From Actinomycetes bacterium (GTDB lineage Bacteria > Actinomycetota > Acidimicrobiia > Acidimicrobiales > RAAP-2), in assembly GCA_021791845.1 (NCBI GenBank), contig JAJYVT010000004.1, positions 1 through 64,000 of the forward strand: 64,000 nt of DNA. The letters are read 5' to 3'. Made by a program: the position numbers and the translations under genes. Numbering within the stretch: the first letter of the stretch is position 1; every line of letters starts with the position of its first letter. Positions 52,699-61,640 of the stretch are shown here, piece by piece. The notes beneath the pieces were generated by a model. The model saw only the letters and a list, made by a program, of their open reading frames with translations, did not search any database and had not been told where the DNA came from.

Positions 52699-53712
52699 AT
52701 GACCGACGTGCTGCACCCCGCGGTGGCGGGACCCCAGGCGATCGACCTTCGCCTGCGCATCTACCGGATGATGGTGGAGATGCGCGACTTCGAAAAGCGT
52801 GCCTACGACCTCTTCCTCCAGGGACTGGTGAAGGGGACGAGCCACCTCGGACTGGGCCAGGAAGCCGTGGCCGCGGGCTTCGGGGCGGCCATGCGGCCGG
52901 AGGACTACACCTTCGCCACCTACCGGGGCCACAACCACACCTTGGCCCGGGGGGTGCCCATGGCTCCGGTGATGGCCGAGCTCATGGGGCGGGAGGCCGG
53001 GCTCATGGCCGGCAAAGGCGGCTCCATGCACCTCACCAGCGTGGCGCACCGGATGATGGGCTCCTACGCCATCGTCGGGGCGCACCTGACGATCGCCAAC
53101 GGCGCCGCCTGGTCGTCGAAGCTGCGGGGGACCTCCGAGGTGACGGTCTGCTTCTTCGGCGACGGCACCACCAACATCGGCGCCTTCCACGAGGCGCTCA
53201 ACCTGGCGGCCGTCTGGCAGCTCCCGGTGGTCTTCGTGTGCGAGAACAACCGCTGGATGGAGTACACCCCCATCGGCTCGGTGACCGCCGTGCAGCATCC
53301 GGCGGGCGACCGGGCACCCGCCTACGGGCTCGCCCCGGTGGTGATCGACGGGAACGACGCCGACGCCACTTACGCCGCGGCCGCCGCCGCCATCGAGCGG
53401 GCCCGAGGCGGCGGCGGCCCGTCGCTCATCGAGGCCGAGACGTACCGCCATGGCGGCCACTCGCGCGCCGACCCGGGCAAGTACCGGCCCGAGAGCGAGG
53501 TGGCCAGCTGGCTGGCCAGGGACCCGCTGCCCCTGTACCGCCGGCGACTGCTCGACGCCGGGGTCTCCGAGCAGGTCCTGGCGTCGGTGGAGGAGGCCTC
53601 GCGCCAGGCCGTGGACGAGGCGACGGAGCTGGCCGCCGCCAGCCCCCCGCCCGATCTGTCGCTGGTCGAAAAGGACGTGTTCGCAGACGGAGGTTCGGCA
53701 TGGCGGAGATGA
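52699..53712 (+). CDS. 2-Oxoacid (pyruvate/acetoin-type) dehydrogenase E1 alpha subunit
   Basis: This 337-residue alpha subunit of a TPP-dependent dehydrogenase carries the TPP motif from GDGTTNIGAFHEALN (about 154) to CENN, and an upstream RGHNHTLARGV histidine segment. The ETYRHGGHSRADPG loop near the C-terminus matches acetoin and branched-chain type E1 alpha. GGAGGGG lies 11 bases before the ATG. No E2 or E3 gene adjoins, so it must use a shared complex or a different acceptor. Confidence 0.87.
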   Translation: MTDVLHPAVAGPQAIDLRLRIYRMMVEMRDFEKRAYDLFLQGLVKGTSHLGLGQEAVAAGFGAAMRPEDYTFATYRGHNHTLARGVPMAPVMAELMGREAGLMAGKGGSMHLTSVAHRMMGSYAIVGAHLTIANGAAWSSKLRGTSEVTVCFFGDGTTNIGAFHEALNLAAVWQLPVVFVCENNRWMEYTPIGSVTAVQHPAGDRAPAYGLAPVVIDGNDADATYAAAAAAIERARGGGGPSLIEAETYRHGGHSRADPGKYRPESEVASWLARDPLPLYRRRLLDAGVSEQVLASVEEASRQAVDEATELAAASPPPDLSLVEKDVFADGGSAWRR

Positions 53713-54674
53713 CGTACCGGGACGCCGTGGCCTACGGCATCGCCCAGGAGATGCGCCGGGACCCATCGGTGGTGTTCCTGGGTGAGGACGTCGGCGCCGC
53801 GGGTGGCGTGTTCAAGGCGACCGTCGGCGTCCTCGACGCCTTCGGCCCGACCCGGGTGTTCGACACGCCGATCTCCGAGCAGGCGATCCTCGGGGCGGCC
53901 ATGGGGGCGGCGATGACGGGGCTGCGGCCCATCGCCGAGATCATGTTCTCCGACTTCTTCGCCGTGTGCTGGGACATCGTGGCCAACGAGATGGCCAAGA
54001 CCCGCTACATGACCAACGGGCAGGTCACCCTGCCTTTGGTGGTGCGCTCGGGGAACGGCGGGGGATCGCGCTTTGGCGCCCAGCACTCCCAGAGCGTGGA
54101 GAACTGGGCCATGGCGGTCCCGGGTCTGAAGGTGGTCGCACCGTCCAACCCGAAGGACGTGGTCGGCCTCCTGGCCGCCGCCGTCCGGGACACAGACCCG
54201 GTCGTCTTCTTCGAGCAGAAGTCGCTCTACCCGACCAAGGGCGAGGTGCCCGACGGGGAGATCGTGGACGAGCTGGGCCGGGCCACGGTCCTGCGCCGTG
54301 GCGGTGCGGCAACCGTGGTCGCCCTGGCCGCCATGGTGCCCAGGGCGATGGCCGCGGCCGACCAGCTGGCGACCGAGGGGATCGACGTCACCGTGATCGA
54401 CCTCCGGTGCCTCGTGCCGCTGGACGTGACGACCGTGGCCACCTCGGTGGCGGAGACCGGCCACCTGGTGACCGTGGAGGAGAACCCCCGCCTGTGCGGC
54501 TGGGGGGCCGAGCTCGCCTCGATCATCGCCGAGGAGAACCTGTTCGACCTGGACGGGCCGATCGTGCGGGTGACGACGCCGCACGTCCCCCTGCCGGCGG
54601 CCGACGCCCTGGAGGACGCGGCGATGCCGGACGTGGCCCGGATCGTCGACGGCGTACGGAGGTCGGTGCTGTGA
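53700..54674 (+). CDS. 2-Oxoacid dehydrogenase E1 beta subunit
   Basis: This 324-residue beta subunit pairs with the preceding gene. Segments include FLGEDVGAAGGVFKATVG (TPP-binding glutamate), FDTPISEQAILGAAMGAAM and HSQSVENWAMAVPGLKVVAPSNP. It overlaps the alpha gene by 13 bases and the next GTG by four, indicating strict co-translation. Confidence 0.88.
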   Translation: MAEMTYRDAVAYGIAQEMRRDPSVVFLGEDVGAAGGVFKATVGVLDAFGPTRVFDTPISEQAILGAAMGAAMTGLRPIAEIMFSDFFAVCWDIVANEMAKTRYMTNGQVTLPLVVRSGNGGGSRFGAQHSQSVENWAMAVPGLKVVAPSNPKDVVGLLAAAVRDTDPVVFFEQKSLYPTKGEVPDGEIVDELGRATVLRRGGAATVVALAAMVPRAMAAADQLATEGIDVTVIDLRCLVPLDVTTVATSVAETGHLVTVEENPRLCGWGAELASIIAEENLFDLDGPIVRVTTPHVPLPAADALEDAAMPDVARIVDGVRRSVL

Positions 54675-56158
54675 CGGCCACGGCGGCCAACCACGACACC
54701 GCCCGCGAGGCGGCCGAGCTCTTGCGGTGGGTGCCCAGCGGCGCCCTCATCGGGGGCACCTGGCTCGAGCCGACGGCCGGGCGCGCCATCGACGTCCTGG
54801 ACCCGGCGACCGAGGAGCGGATCGTCTCGGTTCCCGACGGAACGGTCGAGGACGCCCTGGGGGCGGTGGACGCGGCGTCGGAGGCGCTCGCCCAGTGGCG
54901 GCGCACGTCGCCGCGGCACCGATCCGAGGTGCTCCGGCGTGCGTTCGAGCTCATGACCGAGCGGGCCGAGGACCTCGCCCGCCTCATGACCCTCGAGAAC
55001 GGCAAGGCCCTGCCCGACGCCCGGGCAGAGGCGGCGTACGCGGCCGAGTTCTTCCGATGGTACGCCGAGGAGGCCGTCCGCAACGTGGGCGAGCTCATGA
55101 CTGCCCCGTCGGGCGCCAACCGGATCCTCGTCACCCGCCAGCCCATCGGGGTGGCGCTCCTCATCACGCCGTGGAACTTCCCGGCCGCCATGCTGACCCG
55201 CAAGATCGGGCCCGCACTGGCCGCCGGGTGCACCGTCGTGTGCAAGCCGGCCAGCGAGACGCCGCTCACGGCCCTTGCCGTGGGGCGGGTCCTCGAGGAG
55301 GCGGGGGTGCCACCGGGCGTCGTCAACATCGTGCCGTCGCGCCGCTCGGGCGAGGTGGCGCGGGCCCTCCTGGCCGACGACCGGGTCCGCAAGCTCTCCT
55401 TCACGGGCTCGACGGAGGTCGGGCGCACGTTGCTGGCGGCGGCGGCGGAAACGGTCGTCAGCTGCTCGATGGAGCTGGGTGGCAACGCCCCCTTCGTGGT
55501 GTTCGCCGACGCCGATCTCGAGGCGGCCGTGGACGGTGCGATGGTGGCCAAGATGCGCAACGGCGGGGAGGCCTGCACGGCGGCCAACCGCTTCTACGTG
55601 GAGGCGCCGGTCGCCGACCGCTTCGCCGAGCTGCTGGCGGCCCGCATGGGATCGCTGCGGATGGGCCGGGGCCTGGACGACGGAGTCCAGCTCGGCCCCC
55701 TGGTCAACGCGTCGAGCAGGGACAAGGTGCGTGAGCTGGTGGACGACGCCCGTGCCGACGGGGCCGAGGCCGTCGTCGGCGGGGACGACCCCGGCGGCAC
55801 GGGCTTCTTCTACCCGGCGACGGTGCTGGCCGGCGTCCCCCCGGCGGCGGCGCTGCTGCGGACCGAGATCTTCGGCCCGGTGGCGCCGATCGTCTCGTTC
55901 GCCGACGAGAGCGAGGCGGTGGCCCTGGCCAACGACACCGAGTACGGACTGGCCTCCTACGTGTACACCGGCGACCTCGCCCGCGGCCTCCGGGTGGCCG
56001 AGGCGATCGAGACCGGGATGGTGGGGCTCAATCGCGGGCTCGTCTCGGATCCGGCGGCGCCGTTCGGCGGGGTGAAGCAGAGCGGGCTCGGGCGCGAGGG
56101 CGGCCACGACGGGATGCTCGAGTACCTGGAGCAGAAGTACATCGCCTGTACCTGGTGA
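54671..56158 (+). CDS. Succinate-semialdehyde-type aldehyde dehydrogenase
   Basis: This 495-residue NAD(P)-dependent dehydrogenase has the catalytic Glu268 (MELGGNAP) and Cys302 (GEACTAANR). TPWNFPAAMLTRKIGPALAAGC and the C-terminal GVKQSGLGREGG match succinate/glutarate-semialdehyde dehydrogenases. It would oxidise a four- or five-carbon semialdehyde released by the pathway. GTGA overlap with the E1 beta gene. A methyltransferase gene follows after 13 bases. Confidence 0.87.
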   Translation: MTATAANHDTAREAAELLRWVPSGALIGGTWLEPTAGRAIDVLDPATEERIVSVPDGTVEDALGAVDAASEALAQWRRTSPRHRSEVLRRAFELMTERAEDLARLMTLENGKALPDARAEAAYAAEFFRWYAEEAVRNVGELMTAPSGANRILVTRQPIGVALLITPWNFPAAMLTRKIGPALAAGCTVVCKPASETPLTALAVGRVLEEAGVPPGVVNIVPSRRSGEVARALLADDRVRKLSFTGSTEVGRTLLAAAAETVVSCSMELGGNAPFVVFADADLEAAVDGAMVAKMRNGGEACTAANRFYVEAPVADRFAELLAARMGSLRMGRGLDDGVQLGPLVNASSRDKVRELVDDARADGAEAVVGGDDPGGTGFFYPATVLAGVPPAAALLRTEIFGPVAPIVSFADESEAVALANDTEYGLASYVYTGDLARGLRVAEAIETGMVGLNRGLVSDPAAPFGGVKQSGLGREGGHDGMLEYLEQKYIACTW

Positions 56159-56171
56159 TGAGGGAGGGGCA

Positions 56172-56981
56172 GTGACCGAGCCCCGGCCCTACGACCAGAT
56201 CGAGGAGGAGTTCGGGCACATCCTGGACGAGAGCCTGGACCCCCGCGGCCCGGAGCAGCTCTACGAGATCGTGGGCTCGCTCGCCCTGCTGCCCGACGCC
56301 CGGGTGCTCGACCTCGGCTGCGGGCGGGGCACGCACGCGCTGGCACTGGCCCGACGGTTCGGGACGGCGGTGCTCGGGGTGGACCCGGACCGAGCGGCGC
56401 TCACCGAGGCCCGCGACCGCCTGGAGGCGGCCTGCCGCACCGAGCCGGAGCTGGCGTCGCGGGTGCGGTTCACCCGGGGCAGCGCCGAGGCCGTCCCGGC
56501 GGAGGACGGGGCGGTGGACGTGGTCTGGTGCCGCGACGTCCTGTGCCTCGTGGCGGACCTCGAGCGCGCCTATTCCGAGTGCGCCCGGGTCCTGCGCCCC
56601 GGCGGCCACGCCGTCGTCTACCAGATGTTCGCCACCGACCGCCTCGAGCGGCGCGAGGCCGCCGAGCTCTACCGGGCGTTGGACTGCGTCGCCACCAGCA
56701 TGCGGCCGGACCGGACCGAGCAGGCGATCGCCGCCGCCGGCCTACGGATCGACGACTGCGTGGTGCTCGGGTCCGAATGGGGCGAGCACGTCGAGGAACG
56801 GACCAACAAGGCCGGGCGCCTGCTCCTGCACGCCAGCCGGCTCCTGCGGGCGCCTGAGCGCTACGCCGAGCGGTTCGGGCCGCGGAACGTGGAGATCGGG
56901 TTGGGTGACTGCCTCTGGCACGTCTACCGGCTCCTGGGGAAGCTCAGCGGCCGCGTGTACCTGCTCCGCAAGCCGGGTTGA
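56172..56981 (+). CDS. Class I SAM-dependent methyltransferase
   Basis: This 269-residue methyltransferase has motif I VLDLGCGRGTH (about 45-55), an acidic end of strand 2 (VLGVDPD), and VDVVWCRDVLCLVADLERAY for strand 4. The C-terminal helical part is longer than in UbiE-type enzymes. It closes the operon that starts at the M24 gene, so it may methylate a pathway intermediate or a carrier. The GTG follows GGGAGGGG. Confidence 0.82.
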   Translation: MTEPRPYDQIEEEFGHILDESLDPRGPEQLYEIVGSLALLPDARVLDLGCGRGTHALALARRFGTAVLGVDPDRAALTEARDRLEAACRTEPELASRVRFTRGSAEAVPAEDGAVDVVWCRDVLCLVADLERAYSECARVLRPGGHAVVYQMFATDRLERREAAELYRALDCVATSMRPDRTEQAIAAAGLRIDDCVVLGSEWGEHVEERTNKAGRLLLHASRLLRAPERYAERFGPRNVEIGLGDCLWHVYRLLGKLSGRVYLLRKPG

Positions 56982-56989
56982 CCGGCGTC

Positions 56990-57253
56990 TCACGGACCGC
57001 CGTCGGTTGCATCCCCGGGCCGGGGGCCGTCGGGCGGCCGAAGAGCGTCACCCTCCGGCGACGGGCCGGGGCGCGGCTGCTCGGTGGGCCGTCCCTCGCC
57101 GAACTTCGGGCGGCGCATCCACACGTAGATGCCGATGTAGAGAGCGGTGAAGAGTGCGGCGAGCCCGCCCCACAGGAGCCACTCGCCGAGCACGTCGCTT
57201 GCCACGACCGCGTGGGCGGCCACCGGCGTCGGGAGCATGGCGGCGAGCACCAC
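56990..57253 (-). CDS. Small single-span membrane protein
   Basis: I do not recognise this 87-residue protein. It has a hydrophobic N-terminus, then LLWGGLAALFTALYIGIYVW as a membrane span, then a basic motif RRPKFGEG and a Pro-Gly-Asp-rich cytosolic tail. The GTG at 57253 follows GGGAGG by five bases. It is convergent with the methyltransferase gene, eight bases away. The 198 bases upstream contain three short GACGGTGGACGG-like tandem copies and no gene. Confidence 0.6.
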   Translation of the reverse strand: MVLAAMLPTPVAAHAVVASDVLGEWLLWGGLAALFTALYIGIYVWMRRPKFGEGRPTEQPRPGPSPEGDALRPPDGPRPGDATDGGP

Positions 57254-57451
57254 GTGCACCTCCCTCTCGGTGGCTCGACCCCGACGGGATGGTACCGGCG
57301 TGCCGCCCCGGGTCGGGTCCTCGCCCCGGTGGATCGTGCCGGTCGCGCCGCCGGCGGGCGGCGGCCGGCGACGGTGGACGGCGACGGTGGACGGCGACGG
57401 GCGAACGAGGGGCTTGCCGCAGTCGCAGCGACCGGCTATCCATTGCATCGG

Positions 57452-58651
57452 ATGGGAGGGGTTGCGTTGCGGATCGGCCGTGCGGGGTGGAGCGGGCGTG
57501 GGGGGTGGAGGAGCCGGGTGCTCCTCGCGGCCGCGGCGTGCGTCCTTCCAGGAGCGTGGACGATCGGCGCCCAACCCGCTGCCGGCGCGTCGGGACCCCC
57601 ACAGGCGACGACGTCGCAGGCGACGGACCCGCAGGCGACGGCGGCCACGGGGCCCGTGCTGGATGGGCACAGCTACAGCCTGCTGACGACGTCCGGGCAG
57701 CTCGTGGGCCTCGGCGCCGCCGTCTCCGGCCACGCGCCGACGCCCCCGCTCGCCCCCCTCGTCGGCGTGGCCGCCACGCCGGACGGCGAGGGCGCATGGG
57801 GCGTCGAGGCGAACGGCGGCATCGAGACGTTCGGTGACGCGACGGGCTTCGGCTCGATGGCAGGTCACCCCTTGACCGAGCCGGTGGTGGGCATGGCGGC
57901 CACCCCCACAGGCGGGGGGTACTGGGAGGTGGCGTCCGACGGCGGCATCTTCACCTTCGGCAACGCCGCCTTCTACGGCTCGATGGGCGGGTCGCATCTG
58001 AACGAGCCGATCGTGGGCATGGCGGCCACCCCCACAGGCGGGGGGTACTGGGAGGTGGCGTCCGACGGCGGCATCTTCACCTTCGGCAACGCCCCCTTCT
58101 ACGGGTCCGGGGCCTCGCTGGGACAGGCCTTCGCCGGCATGGCGGTGGAGGTCGGCGGCTACCGGAACCCGCTGCGGGCGGTGAGCGGTCTCGCTCCCGA
58201 GCGGATCGACCAGGGCGTGGACTACGGCGGCGGCGGGCCGATCTACGCCATCGGCGACGGCGTGGTGTTGAACACGACCAATGCGGGATGGCCCGGTGGC
58301 GGCTTCATCACCTACCAGCTCGCCGACGGTCCCGCCGCCGGCGACATCGTCTACGTGGCGGAGAACGTCGTGCCGTCGGTGACGGTGGGGCAGACGGTCT
58401 CGTCCTCGACCGTGCTCGGCACGCTCGTCAACGCCTACCCCAACCTGGAGACCGGATGGGCGGCCCCGCCCGGGAACGGGGAGTCGTTGGCCCGTGCCTC
58501 GGGTCAGTGGTCCACAGCGGCCGAGGCCGGGACACTCCCGACCGCCTACGGAGCCAACTTCTCCGCCCTGTTGGCGGCGCTCGGGGCGCCGCCGGGCATC
58601 AGCTTCGGGCCGGTGCAGGGCACGGTCCCGGCCGGCTGGCCCGCCTGGTAG
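57452..58651 (+). CDS. Secreted repeat protein with degenerate M23-like domain
   Basis: This 399-residue protein has an Arg-rich N-region and hydrophobic stretch (VLLAAAACVLPGAW) forming a signal peptide. Three repeats of about 42 residues (GGYWEVASDGGIFTFGNA type) follow at about 110-230. The C-terminal domain (about 235-330) resembles M23 peptidases (GVDYGGGGPIYAIGDGVV), but the zinc-binding HxGxD reads DQGVD and the second HxH is absent, so it is probably inactive. I use the ATG at 57452. A TTG at 57467 has a better ribosome-binding site (GGGAGGGG, six bases) and may be the true start. Confidence 0.72.
   Translation: MGGVALRIGRAGWSGRGGWRSRVLLAAAACVLPGAWTIGAQPAAGASGPPQATTSQATDPQATAATGPVLDGHSYSLLTTSGQLVGLGAAVSGHAPTPPLAPLVGVAATPDGEGAWGVEANGGIETFGDATGFGSMAGHPLTEPVVGMAATPTGGGYWEVASDGGIFTFGNAAFYGSMGGSHLNEPIVGMAATPTGGGYWEVASDGGIFTFGNAPFYGSGASLGQAFAGMAVEVGGYRNPLRAVSGLAPERIDQGVDYGGGGPIYAIGDGVVLNTTNAGWPGGGFITYQLADGPAAGDIVYVAENVVPSVTVGQTVSSSTVLGTLVNAYPNLETGWAAPPGNGESLARASGQWSTAAEAGTLPTAYGANFSALLAALGAPPGISFGPVQGTVPAGWPAW
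57887..58095 (+). repeat. 126-bp direct repeats inside the secreted protein gene
   Basis: A block of about 80 bases from 57887 recurs almost identically from 58013, a period of 126 bases or 42 codons. A third, diverged unit precedes them. The high nucleotide identity suggests recent duplication or ongoing conversion. Confidence 0.85.
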
Positions 58652-58704
58652 GCGCCGCCGCGCCGGCGGCGCCGGGGCCCGGACGGTTGGGGCAGGCTTG
58701 CACC

Positions 58705-59004
58705 ATGTACGTGGCTGCACTGCGGGTGACCATCCGGATCCCGCACGCCGGCTCCCTCAAGGACAAGCGCTCGGTTGTGCGCCACCTGGTCGAGGCGTCC
58801 AGGCAGCGCTTCGGCGTTTCCGCCTCGGAGGTGGACGCACAGGACCGCAGGCAGGTCGCCGTGCTGGGGTTCGCCGTGGTCGCGCCGTCGGCGGAGCACG
58901 CCGAGGCGCTCCTCACCCGCACGGAGCGGTTCGTGTGGTCCCATCCCGGCATCGACGTGGTGGAGGTCAGCCGCCACTGGGTGGACGTGGAAGCCGAGCG
59001 CTGA
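58705..59004 (+). CDS. DUF503 (YlxP-like) protein
   Basis: This 99-residue small protein has the family pattern LRVTIRIPHAGSLKDKRSVVRHLVEASRQRFGVSASEV and ends VEVSRHWVDV. YlxP relatives usually lie near infB/rbfA and are linked to ribosome-associated processes; here the gene stands alone. The ATG lacks a strong ribosome-binding site. Confidence 0.88.
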   Translation: MYVAALRVTIRIPHAGSLKDKRSVVRHLVEASRQRFGVSASEVDAQDRRQVAVLGFAVVAPSAEHAEALLTRTERFVWSHPGIDVVEVSRHWVDVEAER

Positions 59005-59060
59005 CTCGACCCCCGGCGACCCGGCGCGCCGAGGTCCGTGACGTGGGACCCCTTCCGCTG

Positions 59061-61310
59061 CTACCCGGCGGGTGGCGCGGTCGTGGTCGTGGTGGTGGTG
59101 CTCGACGAGGTGGTCGTCGTGGTCGACGGCGGCGGTGTCGGTGTCGTGGTGGTGGTCGTGGTGGTCGTGGTCGACGGGGGCGGTGTCGTGGTGGTGGTCG
59201 TGGTGGTCGTGGTCGAGGAGCTGGTGGTGGTCGTGGTCGAGGAGCTGGTGGTGGTCGTGGTCGAGGAGCTGGTGGTCGTGGTCGACGGCGCATCGGGGTG
59301 GGCCACGAGCCCGAACGGGCCGTTGTCGCCGGGGCCGGGCGGGGGCGTGGCGAACGGGTTCGACGGCCGGCCGGGATTGCTCGCCCCGATCGCCACCACG
59401 ACGGCGAACACGGCGGCGGCGGCGACGGCGCCCAGCGAGCCGAAGGCGAGCGGCCGGGCCAGGGCGGCGAACCGCTCGCGCCGGACCTCGGTGCGCCGGC
59501 GGCGCTCGAGCTCGGGCGTGAGGTGCCCGCGTTGCTCGAGCCACGACATGAAGGGCGCAGACGCGTAGACGGCGCCTTGCCAGCAGACGAGCCCGACCAG
59601 GAGCCAGGTGGCGCTGGCCACGGCGGCGAGGGCACCAGCCAGGCCCCAGAGGACGACCGTCAGGAAGAGCTCCGTACGGGCCGAGACGAGCGCTGCCCAC
59701 AGGCTCCGGCGGTCCTCGACCTTGGGCGTGCGGAGGAAGACGCCCTCCTTGCGAACGAGGCCCTGGACGCAGGCGATCGCCACGGTCCACGAAAGCGACA
59801 GCCAGTTGGCGAAGGCGAACAACGCCCGCCGGTAGGAGATGTGCGTTCGTTGGCGCAAGGCCCAGACCGCCCGGAGGAGGCCGATGGCCAGCAGCGTGCC
59901 CGGAAGCAGGATGGTGGGCCCGATGAGGGGACGGATGGCCACCGACGAGCCGGACAGCAACAGTGCGGCCACGACCGTGAGCACGACCGTGAACCCGAGC
60001 AGGACGAGGTCGTTCGTCCACTGGAGACCGCCGATGAGGTAGTCGAGGCGTTGCTCGACGGAGAGTCGGTTGCCCGGGTCCCGGTCCCAGGGCATGAGGT
60101 TCCGCCAGTGACGGCGCAGGATCTGCATGCCGCCGAAGCACCAGCGGAACCGCTGGCTCTTCAGCGACGAGAAGGTGAGCGGCATGATGCCCTGCCCGTA
60201 GCTGCGAGCGATGAACAACCCGGAGTAGCCGGCCATGAGGAGGCGGAGCGACGTCTCGGCGTCCTCGGTGATGCACCACTCGTCCCAGCCGCCCAGGCCC
60301 TCGAGCGCCGTGCGCCGGAGGAGGCCCATGGTCCCGGCAAAGATGATGGAGTTGCGCTCGTTGCGTGACCGCATGGCCGACGCGAAGAAGTAGCGGTAGG
60401 CGTCGTAGCAGGCCGTCAGGTACCGGTTGCCTTCGTACTCCCGGTAGTCCTGCGGCGTCTGGAGGAAGGCCAGCCCGGGATCGGCGAAGTACCCCACGGT
60501 GTCGTCCAGCCAGCGCTGGTCCACGAGGTAGTCGGAGTCGACGACGGCGATGATCTCGGCCCGCGGGTTGGTGTAGCGCTCCAGGGCCAGGTTGAGGGCA
60601 CCGGACTTGTACCCCGGCCAGGGGTCCACGTGGACGAACGTCACCCGCTCCCTCCCGGCGCAATAGGCCTCCACGGGACGCCACACCTCGGGATCGTGGG
60701 TGTTGTTGTCGACCACCACGACCTCGAAGTCGGGATAGGCCAGGGCCTCGACGGCCTTGATCGTCTGGATGAGCATGTCCGGCGGCTCGTTGTAGGCGGC
60801 GATGTGCACGGAGACCATCGGCCGGTACGAAGGTTCGGCCACAGGGAACGCCCGCGAGTGCTGGACCCTGCAGATCACGTCGCAGGTCTCGAAGGCGAAG
60901 GTGACGGCGATGGTGAGCGCCGCCAACTCGAGGAGGAAGAGGATGGCGGAGGCGATCGAGCCGAGCACCGAGAAGTTGCTGGCCACCGTGACGTCGGCTG
61001 CGAACCCCAGGTACGCGAGGGCGGCGGCGAGGAAGCTGGCCAGGAAGTACTGTCCGAACGGGTTCCACGTCCGGCGCAGCGCCGCCACCGCCAGCGTGGA
61101 GACGAACACGAAGGCCTCGCTCGCCTCGACGGGGACCGACGGCAGCGTCCACCACAGTGCGGCGAGGTAGCCCGCGGCGAAGGCCCCGGTGGCGCCGAGG
61201 ACCGCACCGAGCACCCACGACGCGAACCGGACGCGCGACCCGAGGAGGAACAGCAGGAGCCCGCCGATGCCGAGATTGAGGCTGCAGACCAAGAAGACGC
61301 TGAACAGCAA
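59061..61310 (-). CDS. Membrane glycosyltransferase family 2 with Thr-rich tail
   Basis: This 749-residue processive-type glycosyltransferase has five or so N-terminal membrane helices, a GT2 domain from VSVHIAAYNEPPDML with AVVDSDY (about 257), ITEDAETS (about 347) and SQRFRW (about 387), then more helices. This is the BcsA/cellulose- or hyaluronan-like layout without a PilZ domain. The last 70 residues are a Thr-Ser-Pro run, probably extracytoplasmic and possibly glycosylated. The start is TTG at 61310, the first start after an in-frame stop at 61326. It probably makes an exported polysaccharide or glycolipid. Confidence 0.85.
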   Translation of the reverse strand: MLFSVFLVCSLNLGIGGLLLFLLGSRVRFASWVLGAVLGATGAFAAGYLAALWWTLPSVPVEASEAFVFVSTLAVAALRRTWNPFGQYFLASFLAAALAYLGFAADVTVASNFSVLGSIASAILFLLELAALTIAVTFAFETCDVICRVQHSRAFPVAEPSYRPMVSVHIAAYNEPPDMLIQTIKAVEALAYPDFEVVVVDNNTHDPEVWRPVEAYCAGRERVTFVHVDPWPGYKSGALNLALERYTNPRAEIIAVVDSDYLVDQRWLDDTVGYFADPGLAFLQTPQDYREYEGNRYLTACYDAYRYFFASAMRSRNERNSIIFAGTMGLLRRTALEGLGGWDEWCITEDAETSLRLLMAGYSGLFIARSYGQGIMPLTFSSLKSQRFRWCFGGMQILRRHWRNLMPWDRDPGNRLSVEQRLDYLIGGLQWTNDLVLLGFTVVLTVVAALLLSGSSVAIRPLIGPTILLPGTLLAIGLLRAVWALRQRTHISYRRALFAFANWLSLSWTVAIACVQGLVRKEGVFLRTPKVEDRRSLWAALVSARTELFLTVVLWGLAGALAAVASATWLLVGLVCWQGAVYASAPFMSWLEQRGHLTPELERRRRTEVRRERFAALARPLAFGSLGAVAAAAVFAVVVAIGASNPGRPSNPFATPPPGPGDNGPFGLVAHPDAPSTTTTSSSTTTTTSSSTTTTTSSSTTTTTTTTTTPPPSTTTTTTTTTTPTPPPSTTTTTSSSTTTTTTTAPPAG
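59088..59283. repeat. Low-complexity GTC/GTG repeats encoding the Thr-rich tail
   Basis: Nearly 200 bases of ACC/ACG/ACT-type codons (read leftward) encode Thr runs broken by SSS and PPP blocks. Near-identical 24-base units around 59216-59280 suggest slippage-driven length variation. Confidence 0.85.
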
Positions 61311-61640
61311 CGGGGGCGCGCCCTCTCAGGCGGTCCGGCCCGCACGGGCCGGTGCCATCCCCACCCGACCGGACTCCACGTTGTGCATCACGACGGTCTT
61401 CTCCTCGTTGGCGCCGACGGCAACGCTGGCCACGATGTACCCGCAATGGCCGGTTCATAACGGAGGGCGGCGCCGGGCTCGGGTGGCAGAGCACTTCCCC
61501 AGTGCCCGCCGGAGGAGCACAATCGGAAGAGCTGGGCGACCTCGTCGGACCGGAGCCGGGCCGCTTCGTCACGGGACGGCGGCGGGCTGGCGCCTCCGTC
61601 GCCCGCCGAGAGATGACAGAGATGACGAGGAGGTCGACTG
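61311..61640. other. 330-base intergenic region before the Rieske gene
   Basis: This divergent region has no convincing promoter for either neighbour. A 35-codon leftward frame (GTG at 61433 to TGA at 61326, encoding VASVAVGANEEKTVVMHN and more) ends 15 bases before the glycosyltransferase start and could be a leader peptide. I rate that below even odds. Confidence 0.4.

Noticed and set aside
52699-54674. Acetoin dehydrogenase assignment (acoAB)
   Set aside because: The motifs fit acetoin, pyruvate and branched-chain E1 equally, and acoC, acoL and a sigma-54-type activator are missing.
61326-61433. 35-residue leftward peptide upstream of the glycosyltransferase
   Set aside because: No ribosome-binding site or family match; kept only as a remark in the intergenic entry.
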